12,841 nucleotides of DNA from Candidatus Saccharimonadota bacterium (GTDB lineage Bacteria; Patescibacteriota; Saccharimonadia; Saccharimonadales; Saccharimonadaceae). The notes under the pieces are model-generated. The model had not been told where the DNA came from and ran no database searches. It saw nothing but the letters and a program-made list of their open reading frames with translations. The stretch lies in the NCBI GenBank assembly GCA_030536095.1, contig JAUNQQ010000019.1, forward strand, positions 1 through 12,841, written 5' to 3'. The stretch's first letter is position 1. Each line of letters begins with the position of its first letter. This document shows, piece by piece, positions 6,376-12,841 of this stretch. The position numbers and the translations under genes are program-made.

Positions 6376-6992
6376 TACTCTCCGTAACTTTCCTCTCTTA
6401 GGTTCGAGTCGTTTTCGATTACATCCTTGCTCTCATTATCGAACACCGCCACCATATCTGGTTTTTTCTCCAAAACCACCGCCTCAATTCTCTCTGCTAC
6501 CTCTTCAACCGTCCCCACTCCATCAACTTCTGAAACACTAATTTCTCCCTCCTCTAAAATCGGCAATATCTCCCCAATATTACTTTCATAAATTTCCAGT
6601 CTCCGTTCGACCACTTCCGCCGTATCGTCATCTCGTCCCCGCTCCTCAATCCGCTTTATTAATTCCTCCTTTGGTACGTTCATTACAATCGCGAGTTCCA
6701 CTTCATCCAAAATCCGTTTTTCCTGAATCATTATCTCCGCCTGCTTCTTATCCCTCGGAAAACCATCCAAAATCACATCCATCCCCTCGTCATCTGCTCG
6801 CGCAATTTCCCGCTCCATTAAGTCAACTACGACCTTATCATCTACTAGCTCGCCATTTTTTAAAATCTCATCAAATTTCCCGGTCTCGCGCAAAACTTGC
6901 CCTACGCTCAGCCATTTCCAACCGTATTTGTCCGCAAGTAATCTCCCCTGTGAAGATTTTCCACTTCCAGCTGGGCCAAATAGAATAATCAT
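6375..6992 (-). CDS. adk: Adenylate kinase, short (lid-less) form with acidic tail
   Basis: Catalyses the reversible ATP + AMP to 2 ADP reaction in the cytoplasm. The P-loop is GPAGSGKS (6-13). The NMP-binding region reads LSVGQVLRETG (28-38), where the usual Thr-Gly-Asp is Val-Gly-Gln. DGFPRDKKQ (76-84) is the classic AMP-site signature. After RIEERGRDDD (114-123) the chain goes directly to VVERRLEIYE, so the roughly 30-residue LID insertion with its zinc site is absent and this is a short-type enzyme. Residues from about 165 to 205 form an acidic tail beyond the usual core end. A good GGAGG (7001-6997) precedes the ATG by 4 nt. It follows rpsU by 45 bp with no separate promoter seen, so the two are probably co-transcribed. 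Confidence 0.88.
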   Translation of the reverse strand: MIILFGPAGSGKSSQGRLLADKYGWKWLSVGQVLRETGKFDEILKNGELVDDKVVVDLMEREIARADDEGMDVILDGFPRDKKQAEIMIQEKRILDEVELAIVMNVPKEELIKRIEERGRDDDTAEVVERRLEIYESNIGEILPILEEGEISVSEVDGVGTVEEVAERIEAVVLEKKPDMVAVFDNESKDVIENDSNLREESYGE

Positions 6993-7011
6993 AAAACCTC
7001 CTTTTAATTAA

Positions 7012-7034
7012 AGATACTCGCCTCGCGAGTATCT
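7012..7034 (-). other. Perfect 10-bp hairpin between rpsU and adk
   Basis: AGATACTCGC (7012-7021) and GCGAGTATCT (7025-7034) pair perfectly around a 3-nt loop, starting 3 nt after the rpsU stop. On the minus strand it is followed by TTAATTAAAAGG, which is only a weak T-tract. Attenuation between rpsU and adk, or an mRNA processing or stabilising hairpin, is more likely than full termination. Confidence 0.6.
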
Positions 7035-7037
7035 GTT

Positions 7038-7256
7038 TTATCTTAGACCTAACTTAATCTTTTCCGTTTTCTCAGCTCGACGAATTTCCCTAATAATCGC
7101 CCTCTGTCTTCGCTCTCGCTTTGACATTGGCTTTGAAAACCGCATCTGCGACTTCGCTAGCGGAACCACGCCACTCTGTAAAACTTTCCGATTAAAGCGC
7201 CGAATAATATTTTCGTTCGCTTCTCCCTGGTCTTTTCTTGTAACTTTTACTGCCAT
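7038..7256 (-). CDS. rpsU: 30S ribosomal protein bS21
   Basis: 72-residue, highly basic small-subunit protein that sits near the anti-Shine-Dalgarno end of 16S rRNA. The family pattern is visible: ENIIRRFNRKVLQSGVV (15-31), followed by an arginine-rich helix (SKRERRQRAIIREIRRAEK, 45-63). The length is typical. It is first in a unit with adk downstream, and a perfect hairpin lies between the two. There is no Shine-Dalgarno: an extended -10 TATAAT ends 8 nt before the ATG, so the 5' leader is at most a couple of bases. This is notable for a protein that influences initiation. Confidence 0.9.
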   Translation of the reverse strand: MAVKVTRKDQGEANENIIRRFNRKVLQSGVVPLAKSQMRFSKPMSKRERRQRAIIREIRRAEKTEKIKLGLR

Positions 7257-7264
7257 ATACAGCC

Positions 7265-7293
7265 ATTATACCAGATGCCCCCCATAATTTCAA
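7265..7293 (-). promoter_or_regulatory. rpsU promoter, near-leaderless type
   Basis: On the minus strand, TTGAAA (7293-7288), a 17-bp spacer and a perfect TATAAT (7270-7265) preceded by TGG (extended -10). The ATG is 8 nt beyond the -10, so the leader is 0-2 nt. It occupies the 51-bp gap after the ileS stop, where no terminator is seen. Confidence 0.78.
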
Positions 7294-7307
7294 CCCTAAA
7301 ATCCGAT

Positions 7308-10300
7308 TTATTTGGCTTTTTCCAGACTAATCGTGATATTTTCCCCCGAAATCTTCGCAATCTCATCAAACTCATAATTCTGATTCTTTTCAATTTTCTC
7401 CGCCAGTGTTTCCGTCGCTATAATTTTCCGTTGATCTTCGTCTAATTCGCACGACAAGCTCAGATAAATTCTATCATCTACCTCTAGCCCAGCCTTCTTT
7501 CTTGCTGCCTGAACCAACCTTACTAGCTCTCTCGCGAACCCTTCTTTTCTCAGCTCTCCCGAAATCTCCTTATTTAGGAAATACTCTGCGTCGTTTGTTG
7601 TCTTTTTTACATTGACCTCGTCTCGGATCATCTCCTCATATTCTTCTGGTAATTTTTCGCCTGCATATCTAAATTCTGCCAACGGCTGCCGCACTTTTAT
7701 CAGTTCTCCATCCATCCGCATTCTCAGCCCCTCGGAGATAATTTCTCTTGTTCGCGCCATCTCGTCTAGAACATCCTGACTTATTTCGCCAGCTTCTGGC
7801 CAATCCAACAAATGAACACTATCTGTCGAATTGGTTAGTTTCTGATATAATTCCTCACTTAGAAACGGCGTAAACGGCGCCAAGATCTTTGACAAAAATA
7901 GCAAAACATAATACAGCGTCCGATAAGCCTCATCCTTATCTTCGTCATCCTCTGATTTCCAGAATCTTCGTCGACTTCTTCTAACAAACCAATTCGATAA
8001 ATCGTCCAAAAACGGCAAAATTTCAGAGGTTGCCCGCGGTAAGTTATACGCCTCCATTCCTTCCGTAATCTGATTTCTAACCTCATAAACTCTCGAGACA
8101 ATCCATTTATCCAAGACATTTTTTAGCTCTCCTAGTTCTGAAAATTCAAAATGGTCAATATTCGCATAAGTCGAGAAGAAATCGTAAGTATTCCAAATCA
8201 TCGCAAGTTTTCGATTTACATCTGAGACATCTTTATCTATCAGTGCAAAATCCTCTCCCGCGCACACCGGACTAGATAGAAGTAGAAGTCTTAGCGCATC
8301 TGCCGAATATTTATCCATTAGCTCATTCGGATCGGTATAATTCCCAAGCGATTTGGACATTTTTCGCCCGTCATTTCCCGCCAGTGTCCCTGTCGTAATA
8401 ACATTTTTATAAGCATTTTCTCCAAACAGCGCCGTATTTACCACATGTACATAATAAAACCACGCCCTGACCTGCCCCACATATTCCACGATAAAGTCTG
8501 CCGGAAAATTCTTTTCGAACTTCTCTTTATTCTCAAATGGATAATGCAATTGCGCAAACGGCATCGACCCACTCTCAAACCAACAATCAAGTACCTTGTC
8601 GACTCTCTTAAAATGCTCAATCTTCGCTGACATCGGCCCCCGCGGAATTTTCCCACCTTTCGCCAAAATCTTCTGCCAATCCTCGTAAATCTTTTTTGCG
8701 CCCTTATCACTCATCGGCGCCACAGATTTTTCCCCATTTGAACGCATTATTGCATATGCGTCAAACTCAATCTCATCCACCCACGGCCGATGATAGTCCT
8801 CCAACTCAGTTCCAGAATACTCTTTTAATTCTTCATACGACCCTATCACTAGCGTCGTCCCCTCGTCACTTTTCCAGACCGGCATTGCCGTCGCCCAAAA
8901 CCTATCCCGCGACAAATTCCAATCTGGCGCCTGTTCAATATTTTTTTCAAACCGCCCATGCTTTAAATATTCTGGGAACCAGTTTATCCCCTCATTTTTT
9001 TCAATCAAAATTTTCTTTGAACCCTGAATATCAAAGAACCAACTCGGGAACGCCCGATACATAATTCGCTGTTTTGATCTCGGATTAAACGGATATTCGT
9101 GTCTAATATATTCAATTTTCCAAACAATACCCTTTTCTTCTAGACACTTCGCGATAAATTTATTCCCCGCCCAACATTCAATCCCATTCTCATCCGTATC
9201 TTTTACTCCTAGCTCATATAACTTCTCTGCAACTTCAGGTAGATAGTATCCATTTTCATCTAAAACATCCTCAAATTCCGCCTCATCCTCATTCTCCAGA
9301 TACAGAGCATAATCGTCCTCACCATATGCCGGTGCAATATGCACAATTCCTGTTCCATCATCTTTGCCCACAAACTCCGCCGCATAAACTTTATGTGTCC
9401 CCCGCCCTAACAAATCCTCATAATGTATTCCGGCAAGTTCTTTTCCTTTTAAGGTTAAAAACGGCTCCTTTTTCTCTATTTTCAGCGTCTTAAAAACTTT
9501 CTCAGAAAGCGCCGTCGCAAAAACCAATACTTCCTCGCCAATCTCATAGAATCCATAATCCATCTCTGGATTTACGGCAAGCATTTTATTTGCTGGCAAT
9601 GTCCATGGCGTCGTCGTCCACGCCAAAAATGTCATCTTTATTCGCCGTTGCGGATTTTTTTCATCTAGACCAGCAATCCCACTCGTACTTCTAAAACCCA
9701 CATATGCACTCGGATCCGTCACCTCTTTATACGCATCATTATCCATCGTCACTTCCGCCTTCGATACCGGCGTACAGAACTTCGTATCATACATCAGGAC
9801 TTTTCGCCCCTCGTAAATTTTTCCTTTTTCATAAAGTGTCTTAAATGCCCACCAGACACTTTCCATAAAGTCCTTATCCATCGTCCGATAAGCATTTCGA
9901 AAATCTACCCACCTTCCAACTCTGTCAATCGTCCCCTCCCAAGTCTCTGAATTTGCCACCATCGACTCCCGACATTTCGTGATGTAATCCTCAAGCGTCC
10001 ACTTCGTCCCAATTTCTCGTCTATCCGTAATATTCAACTGTTTCTCTACGAAATTCTCGGCCGGCAACCCATGACAATCCCAACCCCACCTTCGCTCTAC
10101 TCGAAAACCATTCATTGTCCAAAATCTCGGCACTACATCCTTTAAGATTGAAGATAATAATGTTCCAAAATGCGGATCGCCAGTAATAAATGGTGGTCCA
10201 TCATAAAACACATAACTTCTTTTTGCGTCACGATTTTCTACTGACTCCTTAAAAACCTTGTTCTTTTTCCAGTATTCTATTAACGCTTTTTCATATTCGT

Positions 10301-10352
10301 TTGCCCGTCGCCGTTTTTCAAAAACCTTCCCGTTTTTTTTCTCTAAAACCAT
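7308..10352 (-). CDS. ileS: Isoleucyl-tRNA synthetase, type 2 (eukaryote-like)
   Basis: Charges tRNA-Ile and edits misactivated valine. At 1014 residues it is full length. The catalytic domain opens with DGPPFITGDPHFGTLL, so the HIGH motif is HFGT (61-64), with the last histidine replaced by Thr. WGWDCHGLPAEN (89-100) follows. The CP1 editing domain shows TTTPWTLPANK (246-256) and GTGIVHIAPAYGEDDYAL (333-350). SRDRFWATAMPVW (481-493), DCWFESGSMPFA (589-600) and intact KMSKS (664-668) complete the core. NYTDPNELMDKYSADALRLLLL after KMSKS, and LVQAARKKAGLEVDDRI near the C-terminus, point to the type-2 clade, which lacks the C-terminal zinc-finger of E. coli-type enzymes. Members of that clade are typically mupirocin-tolerant (known for the family, not tested here). 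A GGAG lies 4 nt before the ATG. No T-box is visible in the short leader. Confidence 0.97.
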   Translation of the reverse strand: MVLEKKNGKVFEKRRRANEYEKALIEYWKKNKVFKESVENRDAKRSYVFYDGPPFITGDPHFGTLLSSILKDVVPRFWTMNGFRVERRWGWDCHGLPAENFVEKQLNITDRREIGTKWTLEDYITKCRESMVANSETWEGTIDRVGRWVDFRNAYRTMDKDFMESVWWAFKTLYEKGKIYEGRKVLMYDTKFCTPVSKAEVTMDNDAYKEVTDPSAYVGFRSTSGIAGLDEKNPQRRIKMTFLAWTTTPWTLPANKMLAVNPEMDYGFYEIGEEVLVFATALSEKVFKTLKIEKKEPFLTLKGKELAGIHYEDLLGRGTHKVYAAEFVGKDDGTGIVHIAPAYGEDDYALYLENEDEAEFEDVLDENGYYLPEVAEKLYELGVKDTDENGIECWAGNKFIAKCLEEKGIVWKIEYIRHEYPFNPRSKQRIMYRAFPSWFFDIQGSKKILIEKNEGINWFPEYLKHGRFEKNIEQAPDWNLSRDRFWATAMPVWKSDEGTTLVIGSYEELKEYSGTELEDYHRPWVDEIEFDAYAIMRSNGEKSVAPMSDKGAKKIYEDWQKILAKGGKIPRGPMSAKIEHFKRVDKVLDCWFESGSMPFAQLHYPFENKEKFEKNFPADFIVEYVGQVRAWFYYVHVVNTALFGENAYKNVITTGTLAGNDGRKMSKSLGNYTDPNELMDKYSADALRLLLLSSPVCAGEDFALIDKDVSDVNRKLAMIWNTYDFFSTYANIDHFEFSELGELKNVLDKWIVSRVYEVRNQITEGMEAYNLPRATSEILPFLDDLSNWFVRRSRRRFWKSEDDEDKDEAYRTLYYVLLFLSKILAPFTPFLSEELYQKLTNSTDSVHLLDWPEAGEISQDVLDEMARTREIISEGLRMRMDGELIKVRQPLAEFRYAGEKLPEEYEEMIRDEVNVKKTTNDAEYFLNKEISGELRKEGFARELVRLVQAARKKAGLEVDDRIYLSLSCELDEDQRKIIATETLAEKIEKNQNYEFDEIAKISGENITISLEKAK

Positions 10353-10381
10353 AAAACTCCAATCTCCCCACTATACTATTC

Positions 10382-10410
10382 ATTATACTATAAATCCCCT
10401 ATTTTTTAAA
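10382..10410 (-). promoter_or_regulatory. Probable ileS promoter
   Basis: On the minus strand, TATAAT (10387-10382) with a weak TTTAAA 17 bp upstream (10410-10405). The expected start near 10375 gives a leader of about 23 nt containing GGAG before the ATG. It is too short for a T-box or riboswitch. Confidence 0.55.
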
Positions 10411-10453
10411 GAGTAAAAAGCTATATTTTTCCACTATTTTCATCATTCTGCAA

Positions 10454-10482
10454 CAATAAAAAGCCCAGTATATAACTGGGCT
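10454..10482 (-). terminator. Rho-independent terminator of pyrC
   Basis: Perfect 8-bp stem AGCCCAGT (10462-10469) / ACTGGGCT (10475-10482) with a 5-nt loop. On the minus strand it is followed by TTTTATTG. It lies 22 nt beyond the pyrC stop and isolates pyrC from ileS. Confidence 0.88.
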
Positions 10483-10504
10483 CTAAAATATTTCTAGAAG
10501 GATT

Positions 10505-11845
10505 TTATCGCTTGCGAAGTGACTCAAAAAATGCCTCACGGTCATCCGAACAGACCAGTCGCCCGCCAGAGAAGACATATTTGATTTTTCCGTAAAGTGT
10601 CTCGCCGATAAATGGCGAATTTGACGACTTAGACACAAAATCGCACACCGTCCACGGCTCATCTGGATTAAAAATCACTAAATCGGCCGGACTGCCTTGA
10701 TAAACTCGACCAGCATCTTGTAATCCATAGACCGTGGCAGGATTAAGGCTCATCCGCTCATACAGTTGCTGGATTGTCAAGTGCCCAGGATAAACAAGAT
10801 TGGTAATCCCGAGCGCCAAGGCCGTCTCGAGTCCAATAACGCCACTCGGTGCCTTGAGTAGTCCTAAATCTTTCTCTTCTATAGTATGCGGAGCGTGATC
10901 GGTAGCGATTAAATCAATCGTCCCATCTCGAAGTCCCGCAATAATCGCCTGACGGTCGGATTCCGTCCTAAGGGGCGGATTCATTTTGGCTAGCGCACCA
11001 TATCTGACCGTGTCTTCCTCTGTTAAACTAAAATGATGCGGTGTAGCTTCAGCATGAATATCTGCGCCGAGCCGCTTTCCCTCGCGGATGAATTCTATAC
11101 TTTCGGCTGCGCTGACATGCTGAATTACGACCCGTGCGCCAGTCTCAAGGGCCAGGCGAACATCTCGCTCTACGAGAGAAATTTCAGCCATCCGATCAGC
11201 TCCACCAATGTTAAAACATTTTGAAGCAAAACCGCGATTAAATCCCGGCGTCTTAACATAGGCCGGATCTTCCTCGTGAAAACTGATTGGCACACCAAGG
11301 CGATGTGCATTTTCCATTGCCTTACGCGCCAAATCTTCATTCATCAGCGGCTTACCATCATCCGTGAAACCAATCGCTCCGGCTTCGTGTAGCGCATCCA
11401 TGTCGGTTAGTTCTTCTCCGCGCATTCCTTTGGTGACGCTACCACACGCGTAAATATTTATCCCTGTTAGTCGACCTTTTTTTAGGCAATAGCGAAGAGT
11501 CTCGGGCGTATCAATCGGCGGCGTCGTATTTGCCATCATTACTACCGAAGTAAAACCGCCGTTTTTAGCGGCCATCGCGCCAGTGAGAATATCCTCCTTT
11601 CTGGTTTGTCCAGGATCGCGAAAATGAACATGAGTGTCGATCAGTCCAGGCATAACATAGCAGCCCGTAGCATCGATAATCTGAGCTGAATTATTTTCAC
11701 CAAAACGGCTCATCAATACAGAAGAATATTTACCGGGTAGTATTATATCTATAATTTTTCCGTCTGATATAATTAAATCCAGTCGTTGTGGCTCCATGTA
11801 TTTGTCGTTGACTACTAATCCGCCTATTATTGCAGAAATTGCCAT
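10505..11845 (-). CDS. pyrC: Dihydroorotase, class I
   Basis: Zinc amidohydrolase that cyclises N-carbamoyl-aspartate to dihydroorotate, the third step of pyrimidine synthesis. From the chosen start it has 446 residues, slightly longer than the usual 420-430. Metal and substrate motifs are complete: DTHVHFRDPGQ (70-80, H72 and H74), ANTTPPIDT (105-113), FTDDGKP (160-166), HEED (190-193), IQHVSAAES (241-249) and ATDHAPH (314-320, D316). The frame is open to an ATG at 11893, but that ATG overlaps the -10 box. The ATG at 11845 has an AAGGGAG 6 nt upstream and is the better start. It has its own promoter and terminator, and no other pyr gene is nearby. Third-base usage is much richer in pyrimidines than in the other minus-strand genes, a possible sign of transfer. 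An allantoinase-like role is less likely given the motifs. Confidence 0.92.
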   Translation of the reverse strand: MAISAIIGGLVVNDKYMEPQRLDLIISDGKIIDIILPGKYSSVLMSRFGENNSAQIIDATGCYVMPGLIDTHVHFRDPGQTRKEDILTGAMAAKNGGFTSVVMMANTTPPIDTPETLRYCLKKGRLTGINIYACGSVTKGMRGEELTDMDALHEAGAIGFTDDGKPLMNEDLARKAMENAHRLGVPISFHEEDPAYVKTPGFNRGFASKCFNIGGADRMAEISLVERDVRLALETGARVVIQHVSAAESIEFIREGKRLGADIHAEATPHHFSLTEEDTVRYGALAKMNPPLRTESDRQAIIAGLRDGTIDLIATDHAPHTIEEKDLGLLKAPSGVIGLETALALGITNLVYPGHLTIQQLYERMSLNPATVYGLQDAGRVYQGSPADLVIFNPDEPWTVCDFVSKSSNSPFIGETLYGKIKYVFSGGRLVCSDDREAFFESLRKR

Positions 11846-11892
11846 GACTAGCTCCCTTCTAGAATATGTCAAAGATCTCCCACGACTATTCA

Positions 11893-11921
11893 ATCATATC
11901 ACAAAAATACTAGTTCGTCAA
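11893..11921 (-). promoter_or_regulatory. pyrC promoter
   Basis: On the minus strand, TTGACG (11921-11916), a 17-bp spacer and TATGAT (11898-11893) with a TGA extended -10. The predicted start near 11886 leaves a leader of about 41 nt with a Shine-Dalgarno. This is a conventional leadered promoter, unlike most of its neighbours. No attenuator hairpin is obvious in the leader. Confidence 0.78.
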
Positions 11922-11948
11922 CCAATATAATCAATACAATATGACATA

Positions 11949-12593
11949 CTATTTCTGAATCTTTCTAGACGATTGCACCTTTGATGGCGGGCCCGCCTCT
12001 TTTCTCCTCATCTGATTCCTAAAATCATTAATTAGTTTTATTATATCGCCCTGTAATTTTGGTATTTCAGTCTCCGTACAATCTTGCCACCGAATCCATA
12101 TATCTAGTTTTTCAGCCAACCGAAAAGCAAACCTTCGATAAAATTGCGTTCTCCTATCATAGCCAATCTTATTGGCTAAAATTTCCTTTTGCCACTCATC
12201 CATAATTAACGGTTTAGTACTCTGTATTAAAAATTCTAGCAATGAGTAATTGTCGTCTTGTAATGTCGCTCGAAATAATACATGATACTTCCTGATAAAA
12301 GCTAGTATTTTTATAATATTCGTCTCTAGTCCATAACCTCTTTTAATCATCTCGACAAAATACGTGCCAACCTCATTCTCAAAATCTCGCTTCCAACGCA
12401 AATAAAAATCAGACATAGAAATATACTGATTATAAAATGCTCTCCTGCTAATATGTGATTTTCGGCAAAGTTTCGCAATGGAAATTGTCCCTAGCGGATG
12501 TTCGCCGCTTAACTCAAGCGCACTCTTTCTCAGCGCATGTTCACTTGGCCGATTAGCCATAAAGGGCGCCTGGATTTTCCGTTTTATGGGCAT
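11949..12593 (-). CDS. TetR-family transcriptional regulator
   Basis: 214-residue protein. Residues about 19-62 form a TetR-type helix-turn-helix: HALRKSALELSGEHPLGTISIAKLCRKSHISRRAFYNQYISMSDFY has the alternating pattern of TetR_N, with I-S-R-R-A-F-Y-N-Q-Y as recognition helix. The remainder is an all-helical, aromatic-rich ligand or dimerisation domain with no recognisable ligand signature. The C-terminal 20 residues are basic (MRRKEAGPPSK ... RKIQK). The ATG at 12593 lies 6 nt after a TATAAT, so the message is probably leaderless. A second in-frame ATG at 12560 has no Shine-Dalgarno. Regulators of this kind often control a divergent gene, here the frame beginning at 12715, or the adjacent pyrC. 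No terminator separates it from the pyrC promoter. Confidence 0.75.
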   Translation of the reverse strand: MPIKRKIQAPFMANRPSEHALRKSALELSGEHPLGTISIAKLCRKSHISRRAFYNQYISMSDFYLRWKRDFENEVGTYFVEMIKRGYGLETNIIKILAFIRKYHVLFRATLQDDNYSLLEFLIQSTKPLIMDEWQKEILANKIGYDRRTQFYRRFAFRLAEKLDIWIRWQDCTETEIPKLQGDIIKLINDFRNQMRRKEAGPPSKVQSSRKIQK

Positions 12594-12599
12594 ATAATT

Positions 12600-12627
12600 A
12601 TTATACTATTTATGTTTCATCTTGCAA
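12600..12627 (-). promoter_or_regulatory. tetR-type regulator promoter, leaderless type
   Basis: On the minus strand, TTGCAA (12627-12622), a 16-bp spacer and TATAAT (12605-12600), then 6 nt to the ATG at 12593. The same geometry is seen at ruvB. Confidence 0.7.
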
Positions 12628-12641
12628 CGTTTCACCCAGCT

Positions 12642-12655
12642 TATTGAAGGCAATA
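12642..12655. promoter_or_regulatory. Small dyad between divergent promoters, possible operator
   Basis: TATTG (12642-12646) and CAATA (12651-12655) form an inverted repeat with a 4-bp centre, located between the regulator promoter and the divergent promoter. The position suits a TetR operator. The half-sites are short and AT-rich, so chance is a real alternative. Confidence 0.25.
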
Positions 12656-12679
12656 TCACCTCTAAAACAGTTATGATTA

Positions 12680-12707
12680 TTGGCATTTTATTACTTTGGA
12701 CTATAAT
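12680..12707 (+). promoter_or_regulatory. Divergent promoter toward the right edge
   Basis: TTGGCA (12680-12685), a 16-bp spacer and a perfect TATAAT (12702-12707). Seven nt later an ATG begins an open frame that runs to the window edge. The geometry matches the leaderless promoters elsewhere in the window. Confidence 0.6.
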
Positions 12708-12714
12708 AGATACT

Positions 12715-12841
12715 ATGGTTGGTCACAGAAATAATCAAAGCAGGCTATTTTTAAGGAAGCTACAACGACCCGTTCATAGGTCTTTTATTATGATGTATGA
12801 CGTAATGCCCGCCAGCTCGATAAAAATCTCACAACTCTGTA
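12715..12841 (+). CDS. 5' start of an unidentified open reading frame, cut by window edge
   Basis: From the ATG at 12715 the frame stays open for 42 codons to the edge. It begins MVGHRNNQSRLFLRKL and continues with a basic stretch and PVHRSFIMMYDV. No family is recognised from this fragment, and there is no membrane segment or signal peptide. It is supported mainly by the near-consensus promoter 7 nt upstream and by its position divergent from a TetR-type regulator. There is no Shine-Dalgarno. Codon use is not informative at this length, and a chance frame remains possible. Confidence 0.4.
   Translation, partial: MVGHRNNQSRLFLRKLQRPVHRSFIMMYDVMPASSIKISQLC

Noticed and set aside
8438..9064. 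Several frames of 60-120 codons within ileS on both strands
   Set aside because: All overlap the continuous, well-conserved IleRS frame and have no start signals or recognisable domains.
10353..10381. T-box leader for ileS
   Set aside because: The predicted leader is only about 23 nt, and no specifier loop or T-box sequence is present.
11846..11893. Upstream ATG extending PyrC by 16 residues
   Set aside because: The ATG overlaps the -10 box of a good promoter and has no Shine-Dalgarno. The ATG at 11845 has AAGGGAG at good spacing and fits the family N-terminus.
12760..12800. Terminator-like GACC/GGTC with T-run near the right edge
   Set aside because: The stem is only 4 bp with a wide loop, and it lies inside the open frame from 12715.

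Overview
This window looks like part of the genome of a Patescibacteria/CPR bacterium, most likely in or near Saccharibacteria (inference). Support comes from the type-2 (eukaryote-like) IleRS with an altered HIGH motif, the lid-less adenylate kinase, the small stand-alone signalling proteins, very short intergenic gaps, and TGA used as a normal stop (which argues against Gracilibacteria/Absconditabacteria). No taxonomic search was possible. Genes show strong strand-dependent third-base bias: purine-rich in minus-strand genes, pyrimidine-rich in plus-strand genes. This suggests the minus strand is the leading strand here.

Layout. At 1-2953 on the minus strand are lepA (EF4, missing only its last few codons) and ruvB, separated by a 126-nt element closed by a perfect 18-bp inverted repeat. 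At 2954-3037 is an intergenic region with overlapping divergent promoters. At 3038-3757 on the plus strand is a stand-alone RelA/SpoT-type HD hydrolase that ends at a strong terminator. At 3877-5595 on the plus strand is a tightly packed unit: a sensor-less histidine kinase, a receiver-only response regulator, a 12-codon mini-ORF and recO. All junctions in this unit are ATGA overlaps. At 5590-6330 on the minus strand is a single-pass membrane protein whose 3' end overlaps recO by 6 bp. At 6375-10352 on the minus strand are adk, rpsU and ileS. At 10505-11845 on the minus strand is pyrC, with its own promoter and terminator and a composition unlike its neighbours. At 11949-12593 on the minus strand is a TetR-type regulator. 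Divergent from it is the start of an unidentified plus-strand reading frame that runs off the right edge.

How it works together. Most of the content is housekeeping: translation (lepA, rpsU, ileS), recombination (ruvB, recO) and nucleotide metabolism (adk, pyrC). It is interleaved with small regulatory modules. The most distinctive pattern is promoter architecture. Several genes have a near-consensus -35/-10 promoter whose -10 box lies only 6-8 nt before the ATG, with no usable Shine-Dalgarno (lepA, ruvB, the histidine kinase, the membrane protein, rpsU, tetR and the right-edge frame). These are predicted leaderless mRNAs. Other genes (HD hydrolase, adk, recO, ileS, pyrC) carry Shine-Dalgarno sequences.

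No tRNA, rRNA, CRISPR array, insertion sequence or phage gene was seen. No single large novel system is evident. The best candidates for undescribed biology are the leaderless promoter pattern, the 126-nt inverted-repeat element, and the ATGA-chained kinase/receiver/mini-ORF/recO unit.
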